From: Candidatus Fermentibacter danicus
GTDB taxonomy: Bacteria > Fermentibacterota > Fermentibacteria > Fermentibacterales > Fermentibacteraceae
Assembly (NCBI GenBank): GCA_001618605.1
Contig: LKHC01000155.1
Location: 1-48,199, forward strand
Reading direction: 5' to 3'
Length of the DNA stretch: 48,199 nt
Part shown: positions 32,745 through 40,917 of the stretch, piece by piece
Numbering within the stretch: the stretch's first letter is position 1
Layout: each line of letters begins with the position of its first letter
Notes under the pieces: model-generated
Seen by the model: the letters and a program-made list of their open reading frames with translations, nothing else
What the model was told of the DNA's origin: nothing
The model's database searches: none
Program-made: the position numbers and the translations under genes

Positions 32745-33914
32745 TTACAGCTTCAGTTCCCTCCTGATGTCGGGAACCCTGTCGATCTTCTCCCAGGAGA
32801 AGGAGCCGTCGTCGCCCGGAATCCTGCCGAAGTGTCCGAAGGAGGCAGTCTTCCTGAAGATCGGCCGCCGGAGGCCCAGACAGTCGATGATGTCGTAAGG
32901 CCTCAGGGGGAATATACCCTTGACGAGCTCCTCGACTCGCCCGAGGTCGGAAACCTTCTCGGTTCCGAAGGTATCGAGCCTGACGGAAACCGGGTCCGCC
33001 TTTCCGATCGCATAGGCGAGCTGTATCTCGCAGCGTTCGGCCACGCCAGCCGCGACCAGATTCTTGGCGATGTACCTGGCCATGTATGCCGCCGACCTGT
33101 CGACCTTCGTGGAGTCCTTACCGGAGAAGCAGCCGCCTCCGTGTCTGCCTGCTCCGCCGTAGGAGTCCACGATGATCTTGCGACCCGTGAGACCGGTATC
33201 CCCGTTGGGCCCGCCGATGGCGAAGCGTCCCGAAGGGTTGTAGAGGAAGCTGTTCCTGTTCCACGGAAGGGAGGGCTTCATGCAGTCCAGCGCCGGCCCG
33301 ACGACGTGCTCCAGGATGTCCCTGCGCATCGACGCATTGTCGGCATTCTCGTCGTGGTGCACCGACATCAGAATCTCGGATATCTCGACGGGATGGTTCC
33401 CCTCGTAGACCACGGTCACCTGGCTCTTCGCGTCCGGCCTGGCCCAGGGGAGAGTCCCGTCCCTGCGGACGGCGGACAGCTTCTCGAGCAGGCGGTGTGC
33501 GAACTGCAGGGGGAAGGGCATCAGAGCCTCGGTCTCGTTGCAGGCGAAGCCGAACATCAGGCCCTGGTCGCCGGCGCCCTTGTTGGACACGACGCCGTGG
33601 GTGATGTCGGAGGACTGGGAATGGATCCTGATCTGATAATCGTTCCTGTCGTACTTGAAGCCGATGTCGGGGATGTCGTAGCCGATCTCCCTGATCACGT
33701 TCCGTGCGACCGCCTCGTAATCGACCTCGCCGGCGCTCCTTACCTCCCCGGCCAGCAGGCAGAAGTCCGTCGTGACAAGGGTCTCGCAGGCCACGTGGGC
33801 GTTCGGATCCTTTGCGAGATGGGCGTCCAGGACGGCATCGGAGATCTGATCGCAGATTTTGTCGGGATGACCCTCGGAAACGGACTCGCTCGTGAACAGC
33901 TTTCTCATCATCAT
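32745..33914 (-). CDS. metK: S-adenosylmethionine synthetase
   Basis: 389 residues. Three consecutive ATGs (33914, 33911, 33908) follow GAGGTCC. Conserved motifs: FTSESVSEGHPDKICDQISD (7-26), GAGDQGLMFGFACNET (about 113-128), GGPNGDTGLTGRKIIVDSYG (about 228-247) and GGGCFSGKDSTKVDRSAAY (about 253-271) with the Mg/K and phosphate ligands. It makes SAM from methionine and ATP. The leader carries a SAM-II-type aptamer and an intrinsic terminator, so its own product should repress it. It heads an eight-gene operon that runs to 24640. Confidence 0.97.
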   Translation of the reverse strand: MMMRKLFTSESVSEGHPDKICDQISDAVLDAHLAKDPNAHVACETLVTTDFCLLAGEVRSAGEVDYEAVARNVIREIGYDIPDIGFKYDRNDYQIRIHSQSSDITHGVVSNKGAGDQGLMFGFACNETEALMPFPLQFAHRLLEKLSAVRRDGTLPWARPDAKSQVTVVYEGNHPVEISEILMSVHHDENADNASMRRDILEHVVGPALDCMKPSLPWNRNSFLYNPSGRFAIGGPNGDTGLTGRKIIVDSYGGAGRHGGGCFSGKDSTKVDRSAAYMARYIAKNLVAAGVAERCEIQLAYAIGKADPVSVRLDTFGTEKVSDLGRVEELVKGIFPLRPYDIIDCLGLRRPIFRKTASFGHFGRIPGDDGSFSWEKIDRVPDIRRELKL

Positions 33915-33933
33915 GGACCTCGTCTTTCCATAA

Positions 33934-33959
33934 CGAAAAACCGCCCGTGAGGGGCGGTC
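33934..33959 (-). terminator. Intrinsic terminator in the metK leader (attenuator)
   Basis: On the minus strand ACCGCCC (33958-33952) and GGGCGGT (33946-33940) form a 7-bp GC stem with a five-base loop, followed by five T residues ending in TTTTTCG. It lies 20 bases upstream of the metK start and 15 bases after the SAM-II aptamer. Because it sits between promoter and gene, it must be conditional. Confidence 0.88.
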
Positions 33960-33974
33960 ACAGGCTGATGAAAC

Positions 33975-34031
33975 GGCCTTTTAGCACTTTTTTTAACGTG
34001 GTTGCAATACGCCCCAAATCACTCCACGATC
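33975..34031 (-). promoter_or_regulatory. SAM-II riboswitch aptamer controlling metK
   Basis: Read on the minus strand, P1 is CGTGG (34028-34024) with CCACG (34001-33997). The loop contains GATTT, then GGGGC, then GTATTGCA; the 3' strand is GTTAAAAAAAGTGCTAAAA followed by GGCC. Order and spacing match the H-type pseudoknot of the known SAM-II aptamer: GATTT and GTATTGCA in loop 1, GCTAAAA in the 3' segment. Loop-1 GGC can pair with the terminal GCC to close the pseudoknot. It starts about five bases after the predicted transcription start. SAM-II is known mainly from Proteobacteria and Bacteroidetes, usually upstream of metA, metX or metK. Confidence 0.85.
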
Positions 34032-34041
34032 TCGCACGGAT

Positions 34042-34047
34042 ACTATA
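34042..34047 (-). promoter_or_regulatory. -10 box TATAGT of the metK operon
   Basis: TATAGT (five of six consensus bases) lies 10-12 bases before the SAM-II aptamer, placing the transcript start near 34035. The -35 position (about 34065-34070, TGGCCC) is poor. Between this promoter and the carboxyltransferase stop at 34142 there is a GGACCG/CGGTCC stem-loop (34135-34113) without a T tract. Confidence 0.5.
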
Positions 34048-34141
34048 AGAAACCGCTGCGCCCAGGGCCAGTTCCCCGCCGGGCGGCCAGGTCGTCTTCA
34101 ATCACCGGCCCGGGACCGGCAGTCCAATGCGGTCCGGGGGG

Positions 34142-35926
34142 TCAGATGTCGGTGTATTCGGCGGCTTCCAGTATGAGCGCGTTCATGGACGGATCCTCAT
34201 CGGTGCTGGGCTGGGTCATCGCCTCGGAGAGATGCTCCGACAGGTCGAACATGGATTCCGCGAACCTGTTCAGGATCGACTCGTCGTGCAGCTTCTTGAG
34301 CCGGGCCTCCTCCTCCCTCTCCTTCCTCTCCGTCTCCGCCTTCACCACCTCGGCATAGGCGGCGCCCTTCAGCTTCTCGAGGTAGGCCTTTCCGGAGCTG
34401 TCCGGGAAGAGGTAGTACAGGAGCTTCTCCTGCTCGGTCTCCGCGATGGGGATCTCCGTTCCGGGGAGGGTGGGGATGTCGCGCCTGAACTGCGAGGAGT
34501 CGTAGCTACGCTCGTCGCGGAATCCGCAGACCTCCTCGCGGTAGGAGGCATCGATCGGGAAGGGCGTCTTGCCGTAGTACCCGGCGATGAGGTTCACATA
34601 CTGTACAGGGTTCGTATCCTTGCCCAGGGCGGTGAAATAGGACTTTACCCCGACTATCTGGGATGTGGGCGTCACAAGGGGCACCCATCCGGCCTTCGAG
34701 CGGACCTCCTGGACTGCGTCCAGGGCCTTGTCCATGTACTCGCTCTTCCCATCCCTTGCGAGCTGGTTCACGAAGTTGCTGTACATGCCCCCGGGTATCT
34801 GGGACTTGCGCACAGCCTCGCTCGGAGGAGGGAATCCGCAGGCGGCCTCGATCCTGTGTACCGTTTCGAGAGCCTGGGCGATCCTGCCCTCCGAGAGATG
34901 ATCCAGTGTCTTCTCCGCGAGCGGGGCCAGGGCGTCGCGTCCGGGCCAGACCGACCTGTGGACCTTGAGCCCGAACTTCTTCTCGCACTCCTCTATGGAG
35001 TTCGACAAAGAGGCATGCACCCTGCCCAGCATCTTCGGATCGAGGTCGAGTCCGGTATCTACGCCGAGGATTTCGGCGAACAGGGCAACGACCTCCAGCG
35101 AGGGATGCGACGAGCCTCCGGCGAAGGGGAGGAAGCACACGTCGATCGAATCCACTCCGGCCAGAAGGGCGATCACCGCGCTGATATGGCCGTAGCCCGG
35201 CGTGCAGTGCGTGTGGCTGACCACCGGAACCTTCAGGCGATCCTTCAGCGTAGTGTAGTACTCCCAGGCGCTGACCGGATCCTTGAGCCCCGCCATGTCC
35301 TTGTCGGAGATCATGTCGGCGCCGGCGGCCTCGAGCTCCAGGGCCTTGTTGACGAAATACGAAGTCTTGTAGAGTGGGCCGGTGGTGTAGCAGACGGCTC
35401 CGTCGAAGACGCCGCCCGCCTCCCTGACGCCCTCGAGGGCCGCCTTGTAGTTGGGTATGTAGTTGAGCGCGTCGAAGATACGCATGATGGTAGTGCCGGA
35501 GCGAACGGACTCGCGGTTGAAGTCACTCACTATGTCGTCCGGATAAGGGTCGTAACCGAACAGGTTCTGGCCTCTCGAAAGCGTTCGCAGGCCGCAGGAA
35601 TAGGGCCTTGCGAGATCCGACATCCGCCTCAGGCGATCGAACGGGTTCTCGTCCAGGAAGCGCATCGCACTGTCGAGCGTGGCGCCGCCCCAGACCTCCA
35701 TGGTCTTTATGCCGCAGTCGAGTATGAGAGGCATGGCATCGAGGACCTGGTCGGTGGACATGCGGGTGGCAAGCAGCGACTGCTGTCCGTCGCGGAGGGA
35801 GAGGTCCACCAGTCCGACCGGGCCGCGAGGCCTCGCTGTCATCCTGGGTCCCTGTCCACCGTGCGAGAATAGCTTCTTGAACATCAGGGGAGACTCCATC
35901 CGGGAAAGGTTATCCGAACCGGTCAT
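34142..35926 (-). CDS. Biotin-dependent carboxyltransferase subunit (PycB/OadA type), no biotin domain
   Basis: 594 residues. The TIM-barrel carboxyltransferase domain is clear: VDLSLRDGQQSLLATRM (40-56, metal Asp and Arg), MEVWGGATLDSAMRFLDENP (76-95), the carbamylated Lys in MISDKDMAGL (about 208-217) and the metal histidines in SHTHCTPGYG (about 240-249). The conserved PYC_OADA domain follows (about 300-470, with QIPGGMYSNFVNQL). It then ends in a charged helix (KAETERKEREEEARLKKLHD) instead of the AMKM biotinyl domain, so a separate biotin carrier is needed. Substrate could be oxaloacetate, pyruvate or methylmalonyl-CoA (transcarboxylase 5S type). The mutase at 19868 makes a propionate-type role attractive. 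GAGGG precedes the ATG. Confidence 0.88.
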   Translation of the reverse strand: MTGSDNLSRMESPLMFKKLFSHGGQGPRMTARPRGPVGLVDLSLRDGQQSLLATRMSTDQVLDAMPLILDCGIKTMEVWGGATLDSAMRFLDENPFDRLRRMSDLARPYSCGLRTLSRGQNLFGYDPYPDDIVSDFNRESVRSGTTIMRIFDALNYIPNYKAALEGVREAGGVFDGAVCYTTGPLYKTSYFVNKALELEAAGADMISDKDMAGLKDPVSAWEYYTTLKDRLKVPVVSHTHCTPGYGHISAVIALLAGVDSIDVCFLPFAGGSSHPSLEVVALFAEILGVDTGLDLDPKMLGRVHASLSNSIEECEKKFGLKVHRSVWPGRDALAPLAEKTLDHLSEGRIAQALETVHRIEAACGFPPPSEAVRKSQIPGGMYSNFVNQLARDGKSEYMDKALDAVQEVRSKAGWVPLVTPTSQIVGVKSYFTALGKDTNPVQYVNLIAGYYGKTPFPIDASYREEVCGFRDERSYDSSQFRRDIPTLPGTEIPIAETEQEKLLYYLFPDSSGKAYLEKLKGAAYAEVVKAETERKEREEEARLKKLHDESILNRFAESMFDLSEHLSEAMTQPSTDEDPSMNALILEAAEYTDI

Positions 35927-36063
35927 CCAACATCCCTCAGGGGATGTGTAACATGCAATCCCGCCGGATTCTTTGCCAGTGGATCCCCGGCGCGGCCGCT
36001 CGTTGCGCGTGATCCGACCCGTGGCGATATTCGCGACGGCGTGTTCTTCCCGTTCTCCCGAGA

Positions 36064-36080
36064 TGGAGACTCCGTCTCCA
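36064..36080 (+). other. Small stem-loop before the radical SAM gene
   Basis: TGGAGAC, loop TCC, GTCTCCA form a perfect 7-bp stem 20 bases before the GTG at 36100 and nine bases before its GAGGAG ribosome site. No promoter of good quality was seen in the remaining part of the 173-base divergent spacer (35927-36099). Confidence 0.35.
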
Positions 36081-36099
36081 CCTCCACCGAGGAGTATCT

Positions 36100-37524
36100 G
36101 TGAGAGTCACTCTCGTCTACCCCCCCTACGGTTCGGGTCGCAGAGCCCGCTACTTCCCCTTCGGCCTGGCCTACGTGGCGTCCTCTCTGGTAAAGGGCGG
36201 CCACGAGGTTTCCGTGGTGGACATGGAAGGCTCGAACCTCTCGATGGACAGCGCAGTCGCAGCGGTGGCCGCCGGCAGGCCCGACGTGATAGGGCTCGGC
36301 GGCATGGTCACCCGTTTCCGTTTTGCGAAGGAACTCGGCCGGAGGCTGAGGGAGGCTGTACCGGACGCATTCCTCATGGCCGGCAACAGCGGTGCGACGA
36401 CGCTGCCCGAGACCTATCTGAGATCCTGCTCGCTCGATGCGGTTGTCCTGGGCGAAGGAGAGAGGACGGCGCTCGAACTGGTCGACGCCGTCGAATCGGG
36501 CGCCGAATGGCGGGGAATCCCCGGCGTCGCGTTCCTCTCGGACGCAGGCAGCCTGGCATTCTCACCCCAGAGGGAGCCGGTGGAGAACCTGGACCTGCTG
36601 CCGCGTCCCGCATGGGACCTGTTCCCGATCGAGAGCTACATCCACAGCTACGATCACAGGGGCAGGCTCACCAGGCACATGGAGGTGGTGGCCAGCAGGG
36701 GATGCCCGTACGAGTGCGTGTACTGCTACAGGATCTACGGCCGCAGGGTCCGCAGGAGGAGCCCGGAATCGATCGTTTCCGAGATCGAGGAACTCGTGGC
36801 GAGGTACAGGATCCGATACACCGGGTTCCCGGACGATCTCTTCACCAGCGACCGGAGCTTCGTCCTCGAGGTCTGCAGGCTGATCAGGGAGAGGCTGCCG
36901 GGCCTGAAGTGGTCGTGCCTTGGAAGGGTCAACACGGTTGACGCGGCGATGCTCTCGGAGATGAAACGGTCCGGCTGCTACTGGATAAGCTACGGGATAG
37001 AGTCGGGCAGTCCCGCCATGCTCGAGGCGATGAACAGGAAGGTCACGCCCGAGCAGTGTCTCGAGGCTCTGAAACTGACACGGAAGGCTGGCATCCACGC
37101 CGAGGGAAGCTTCATGATCGGGATGTACGGCGAGACGAGGGAGACGATCGAAGAGACGATCGCCTTCTGCGCCAGGGCCGACATCACGGCTCCCATGCTC
37201 TTCGTCACCCCCTACCCCGGCACGCGGATCTTCGAGCGTGCCAGGGCCGAGGGAAGGATTCCCGACCTGGAATCCTTCCTCTCGGAGATGAACTCGGCCG
37301 GGGCCTTGCTCGTCAACCTGACGGACATGACAGACGAAGAGCTGAAAGCCCTGAGGAGGCACGCCCAGGCCAGAATCGGACTCAACTACCTGATGCGCAG
37401 GCCTTTGACGAGAATCCCCGTCCTGATATTGAAGCACCTTCTCCTGGAGGGGCCGGTGGGACTGCTCCGCGATCTCGCGGCGGTGCTGAAATCGGGCGGC
37501 GGAAGGAGCACGAGCGGGACTTGA
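36100..37524 (+). CDS. Radical SAM protein with N-terminal B12-binding-type domain
   Basis: 474 residues from GTG 36100 with GAGGAG six bases upstream. The N-terminal Rossmann-like domain (1 to about 140: RVTLVYPPYG, FGLAYVASSLVKGGHEVSVVD, GLGGMVTRF, DAVVLGEGERTALELVDAVE) matches the B12-binding domain of class B radical SAM enzymes such as BchE, although the cobalt-ligand DxHxxG is not present. The cluster motif CPYECVYC gives Cys202, Cys206 and Cys209. A SAM-barrel follows (GFPDDLFTSD, YWISYGIESGSPAMLEAMNR). About 100 C-terminal residues are helical. Likely a methyltransferase or cyclase acting on a lipid, pigment or peptide; substrate unknown. It is monocistronic or weakly linked to the next gene. 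Confidence 0.85.
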   Translation: MRVTLVYPPYGSGRRARYFPFGLAYVASSLVKGGHEVSVVDMEGSNLSMDSAVAAVAAGRPDVIGLGGMVTRFRFAKELGRRLREAVPDAFLMAGNSGATTLPETYLRSCSLDAVVLGEGERTALELVDAVESGAEWRGIPGVAFLSDAGSLAFSPQREPVENLDLLPRPAWDLFPIESYIHSYDHRGRLTRHMEVVASRGCPYECVYCYRIYGRRVRRRSPESIVSEIEELVARYRIRYTGFPDDLFTSDRSFVLEVCRLIRERLPGLKWSCLGRVNTVDAAMLSEMKRSGCYWISYGIESGSPAMLEAMNRKVTPEQCLEALKLTRKAGIHAEGSFMIGMYGETRETIEETIAFCARADITAPMLFVTPYPGTRIFERARAEGRIPDLESFLSEMNSAGALLVNLTDMTDEELKALRRHAQARIGLNYLMRRPLTRIPVLILKHLLLEGPVGLLRDLAAVLKSGGGRSTSGT

Positions 37525-37548
37525 CCGTAAGTCCCTCCTTCGTATAGA
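37516..37548 (+). promoter_or_regulatory. Promoter with an inverted repeat over its -35 box
   Basis: TTGACC (37521-37526), a 16-base spacer and TATAGA (37543-37548) form a promoter for the TPR gene. The perfect inverted repeat GGGACTT (37516-37522)/AAGTCCC (37529-37535) is centred on the -35 element and also spans the TGA stop of the radical SAM gene. It could act as an operator, or as a weak terminator (TCCTT follows). Confidence 0.42.
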
Positions 37549-37586
37549 AAGAGCTGTCGAATTGCACGCCTGGGGGTAGATGGAAG

Positions 37587-39137
37587 GTGGCGACGGAGAA
37601 CAAGGCGAAAGTCGCGTCTCTGGTCAGGGAGGCCAAGGCGGAGCTCCAGAAGGGCAACCGCGACGAGGCCTTCACGATCCTTCGCAAGGCCCTCTCCATG
37701 GATTCCGGCAGAAGCGCCGTCACCGATGCGATCCTCGCCATCGAGAAGGAGCTGATGTCCGAGAAGGAGAAGGTCGTGGAGAAGGAGCCCGAAGCCGCCG
37801 GGGCGGAAGCGCCGGCCCGGGCCGCTGCGAGAACGCGGGCCCCGGCCGAGTCTTCTCCGAGCCGACCGCAGACTGCAGCACCGAGAGAACCCGCTGCATC
37901 CCCCCAGACGCGCGTCACGCGGGAAACGCCGTCGGCGCCGCCGGCGCAACCCCGCGTGACCAGGGAGGCTCCGCCCTACGAATCCGGGCGGACGCGCATC
38001 GACGGAGAAGCTCCAACCGTGGAGCGATCCCGCCCGGAAAAGGCGGCTCAGCCTTCGAGGCCCGCCCGCACCGAAACCGCGCGGGAGGCCCAGCCCGTGG
38101 AACAGCCGAGGCCGCGGGCCCATGCGGAATCCTCCGAGGCGACGCGCTCCAGGCCCGAACCCTCCCCCCGCAGAATCTCCGCCGAGGCGGGCGAACCGGT
38201 CGTACGCCGGACCTTCGACCCCAGCACGCCCCTGGTGACGCCCGTGCTCGAACACGCGGAACCAATCGAAATCGGTCCCGTCGAGGAGACAGTCAGGGCG
38301 AAGCCCCGCCCGCAGCCTTCCTCCACGGCGAAAACCCCTGCTGCGGGTTCCAGAACGGCCACCCGCCGTACCTCCAGATCCATCGCGAGGCAGGCCGTCC
38401 CCGGAGAGTTGCCGGACCCCGCCCCCAGGGGGAGAGCCAGAGCATCGGACGCGGCATCCGCGTCCGCCCGTGAATCGGAAACGATCGGACATATGCCAGC
38501 CGCCGGGAGGGTGCGTCGCCCCTCTCCGACCGGAGAAAGGAACAGCGTGCCCCTTCCTCCCAGCATCAAAGACTATTTCGACTCCGCCGAGAGAGCGCTT
38601 GCCGAGGGAGACGAGGCTGGAGCCGTCGGCTTTCTCAGGAAGGCCAGGGCGGAGGCTCCGGAAGATCCCGAAGTAAGAGGGCGTGTCGCGCTTATGCAGA
38701 GGCGGATCAAAGCCGCGAATCTCATAAGGATGGGAGAGAGGAGACTGGCCTCGGGCTCGGCCTCCGAAGCGCTGGCGGCGGCGAAGGAAGCCTTCGCCCT
38801 GCTGCCGCAGGCCCCGGGTCTTGACGAACTCGTGGCCGCCCTCGAGAAGGCGCCGGCCTCGGGAACGGGACGGGGGAAGGCGGATGTTCGGCCTTCCGTC
38901 GTTCAATCATCGGCCAGGTCTTCCGCCGGAGAGCAGCAGTCCGGCGATGCTCCGACGAAAGCCCCGGGCGGAGACGGAGCGGAGGAATACATCCGGAAGA
39001 TCCGCGAACAGATCGCCCTCAATGCCCTCCCGAACGCTGCTGCCATTGCGGCGGAGGGTCTGGCCAGATTCCCGGACAACGAACTGCTGTTCACATTCAC
39101 GGACAAGTTCAGGAGAATGCGCCTGCTTCCGAAGTAG
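37587..39137 (+). CDS. TPR-containing protein with long low-complexity linker
   Basis: 516 residues from GTG 37587. The N-terminal about 50 residues (AKVASLVREAKAELQKGNRD, FTILRKALSMDS) form one TPR-like hairpin. Residues about 60-320 are Pro/Ala/Arg/Glu-rich with many short variants of APSRPE and TRET and are surely disordered. From about 325 the protein is helical again: YFDSAERALAEGDEAGAVGF, LIRMGERRLASGSASEALAA and IREQIALNALPNAAAIAAEG are three further TPR-like hairpins. There is no signal peptide or membrane segment. The TPR parts suggest a scaffold; no partner is evident. Synonymous-site GC and low complexity make database hits to the linker meaningless. Confidence 0.75.
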   Translation: MATENKAKVASLVREAKAELQKGNRDEAFTILRKALSMDSGRSAVTDAILAIEKELMSEKEKVVEKEPEAAGAEAPARAAARTRAPAESSPSRPQTAAPREPAASPQTRVTRETPSAPPAQPRVTREAPPYESGRTRIDGEAPTVERSRPEKAAQPSRPARTETAREAQPVEQPRPRAHAESSEATRSRPEPSPRRISAEAGEPVVRRTFDPSTPLVTPVLEHAEPIEIGPVEETVRAKPRPQPSSTAKTPAAGSRTATRRTSRSIARQAVPGELPDPAPRGRARASDAASASARESETIGHMPAAGRVRRPSPTGERNSVPLPPSIKDYFDSAERALAEGDEAGAVGFLRKARAEAPEDPEVRGRVALMQRRIKAANLIRMGERRLASGSASEALAAAKEAFALLPQAPGLDELVAALEKAPASGTGRGKADVRPSVVQSSARSSAGEQQSGDAPTKAPGGDGAEEYIRKIREQIALNALPNAAAIAAEGLARFPDNELLFTFTDKFRRMRLLPK

Positions 39138-39234
39138 CGGGGCGCCGGAGCGGCGGGGGTGGATTCCCGCAGGCTTCCGGAGTCCGCAGCCTCATTCGAT
39201 CCTGTCCGTGATCATCGGACGCGGCGACCGGTCT

Positions 39235-39414
39235 TCAGCCCGAGAAGAACCCCGGGACGCAGGTCAGCAGTATCCCCAGGACGAGCGACACTATGCCTGC
39301 GAGGAAGACGAGCCCTGCGGGGAGGGGACGGCTCCTCCGCCCGCCGAGCATCACGAAGCCCAGCACGGACAGAGCGAATCCCACAACGACAAGCACAAGA
39401 TATCTGAGATCCAA
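39235..39414 (-). CDS. Small membrane protein (59 residues, two TM segments)
   Basis: Starts at TTG 39414 with GGAG six bases before it, 25 bases after the htrA stop. The product begins MDLRYLVLVVVGFALSVLGF (first membrane helix), has a basic loop GGRRSRPLPAG and a second helix LVFLAGIVSLVLGILLTCVP. It is probably co-translated with htrA as the last gene of the chaperone operon. No family recognised. The frame is open further upstream, but only inside htrA in an unlikely frame. Confidence 0.6.
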   Translation of the reverse strand: MDLRYLVLVVVGFALSVLGFVMLGGRRSRPLPAGLVFLAGIVSLVLGILLTCVPGFFSG

Positions 39415-39439
39415 GACCGCTCCAGCAGCCGAGAGGGCG

Positions 39440-40897
39440 TCAGCCCAGCTCGAGCAGGATGAACATCGTGTGCCCCTCGCGGAATACGAGGAGCAGCGCA
39501 CTGTCGCCCGAAGCTGATATGAGGGCGTAGGTCTCGTCAACGGACGACACCGGAGTCCTGTCCACCTCGAGCACGATGTCGCCCTGCGCCAGACCTGACC
39601 TGGCCGCGGTTCCTCCCTGCTCGATCTCCGACACAAGCACGCCGCCGGACCCATCGTAACCCAGAGCCCTGGCGGCCCTGTCGTCCAGTTCGCGCAGGGT
39701 CCATCCCACACCGGGGGCGACCGGCGCCCTGCTCGTCACCCGGGCGGTGGTTCCGTCACCCGGGAGTTCCCCCATCTCGACCCTTATGTTCCTGCGCCTG
39801 CCGGACCTGCTCACGAGCAGGTCCGCGCTCCCGCCCGGATTTATCCCGGCAACCGTATTGCGGAACGACGCCACGGACTGGACCGGTATCCCGTCGATCT
39901 CGACTATGACGTCGCCCGTGAGGATTCCGGCCCGTTCGGCCGGCCCCCCGGGGGTGACCTCGGACACGATGACTCCGTACTCCTCGCCGAATTCGGCGCG
40001 GAAGGCGCCCGTGTTGTCCTGGATTATCACACCGAGCCATCCCCTGGAGACGAAGCCCCGCGCGACGAGTTCGGAGGTCACCGAGGCGACGATGTCGATC
40101 GGTATGGCGAAGCCGATTCCGTCGTACCCGCCGGTCCTGCTCGCGATGGCGGTGTTGATGCCCACGAGTTCGCCAGCGAGGTTCACCAGGGCGCCCCCGC
40201 TGTTCCCGGGGTTGATCGCGGCATCGGTCTGGATGAAATCCTCGTAGTCCGCCAGACCGACACCGGTCCTGCCGATGAAGCTGATAATCCCCTGAGTGAC
40301 GGAGGAACTCAGGGCGAACGGGGAGCCCACGGCCAGCACTATCTGGCCCACCCGCAGGCTCGATGCGTCGCCCTGCCTGATCGCCTGTAGTGGAGTGTCC
40401 CCCGCTTCTATCCTGATGACGGCCAGGTCAGTCCGCGGATCGGTACCCACGAGGGAAGCCGGAAATCTGGCCCCGTCGGCCAGGATGACCTCGAGTTCGT
40501 CGGCTCCCGCTACAACGTGATTGTTGGTTACAATGTATCCCTTGGAGTCGATTATTACGCCGCTGCCAAGACCCTCCCGGACGTATTCCCTCTCCTCGAA
40601 GCCCGGAAATCTGAAACCCCCGCCCCAGGGATCGAAGCCGAACGGCGACGGGATAGTCTGGAATCCAGGCACGACTGCCTTGACCACGCTGCGCGAGGTG
40701 ATCGTCACCACCGAGGGACCCGCGGAGGACGCGATCTCGCAGAACGCGGCGCTGAGCGCTTCGGGATCGGCGACGGAAACTTCGACACGCACGGTATCGA
40801 CGTAAACGGGGGCGACTTGTTCCAGCCCCGGCTGACCGCGGCAGGCCGCTGCGGCCAGCAGCATTATCGCTGAAGTAATTCCACTGAATCTGGACAT
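39440..40897 (-). CDS. HtrA/DegQ-type serine protease, lipoprotein, two PDZ domains
   Basis: 485 residues from the ATG at 40897, chosen because GGAGG sits eight bases upstream (the frame is open to 40921). Lipobox AAAAC with Cys19. Catalytic triad: His127 in TNNHVV, Asp157 in RTDLAVIRI and Ser233 in NPGNSGGALVN. The activation loop contains FGFDPWGGGFRFPGFEERE. Two PDZ domains follow (about 275-375, SRGWLGVIIQDNTG; and about 395-485, VLVSEIEQGGTAARSGLAQG). It degrades or refolds damaged envelope proteins. It lies 20 bases after dnaJ, linking cytoplasmic and envelope protein quality control in one operon. Confidence 0.94.
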   Translation of the reverse strand: MSRFSGITSAIMLLAAAACRGQPGLEQVAPVYVDTVRVEVSVADPEALSAAFCEIASSAGPSVVTITSRSVVKAVVPGFQTIPSPFGFDPWGGGFRFPGFEEREYVREGLGSGVIIDSKGYIVTNNHVVAGADELEVILADGARFPASLVGTDPRTDLAVIRIEAGDTPLQAIRQGDASSLRVGQIVLAVGSPFALSSSVTQGIISFIGRTGVGLADYEDFIQTDAAINPGNSGGALVNLAGELVGINTAIASRTGGYDGIGFAIPIDIVASVTSELVARGFVSRGWLGVIIQDNTGAFRAEFGEEYGVIVSEVTPGGPAERAGILTGDVIVEIDGIPVQSVASFRNTVAGINPGGSADLLVSRSGRRRNIRVEMGELPGDGTTARVTSRAPVAPGVGWTLRELDDRAARALGYDGSGGVLVSEIEQGGTAARSGLAQGDIVLEVDRTPVSSVDETYALISASGDSALLLVFREGHTMFILLELG

Positions 40898-40917
40898 CTG
40901 CATTCCTCCGGAGCTTC

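Noticed and set aside
36400-39100. Several long frames opposite the radical SAM and TPR genes
   Set aside because: They are shadows of GC-rich coding sequence; the Arg/Gly/Pro-rich translations have no recognisable motif.
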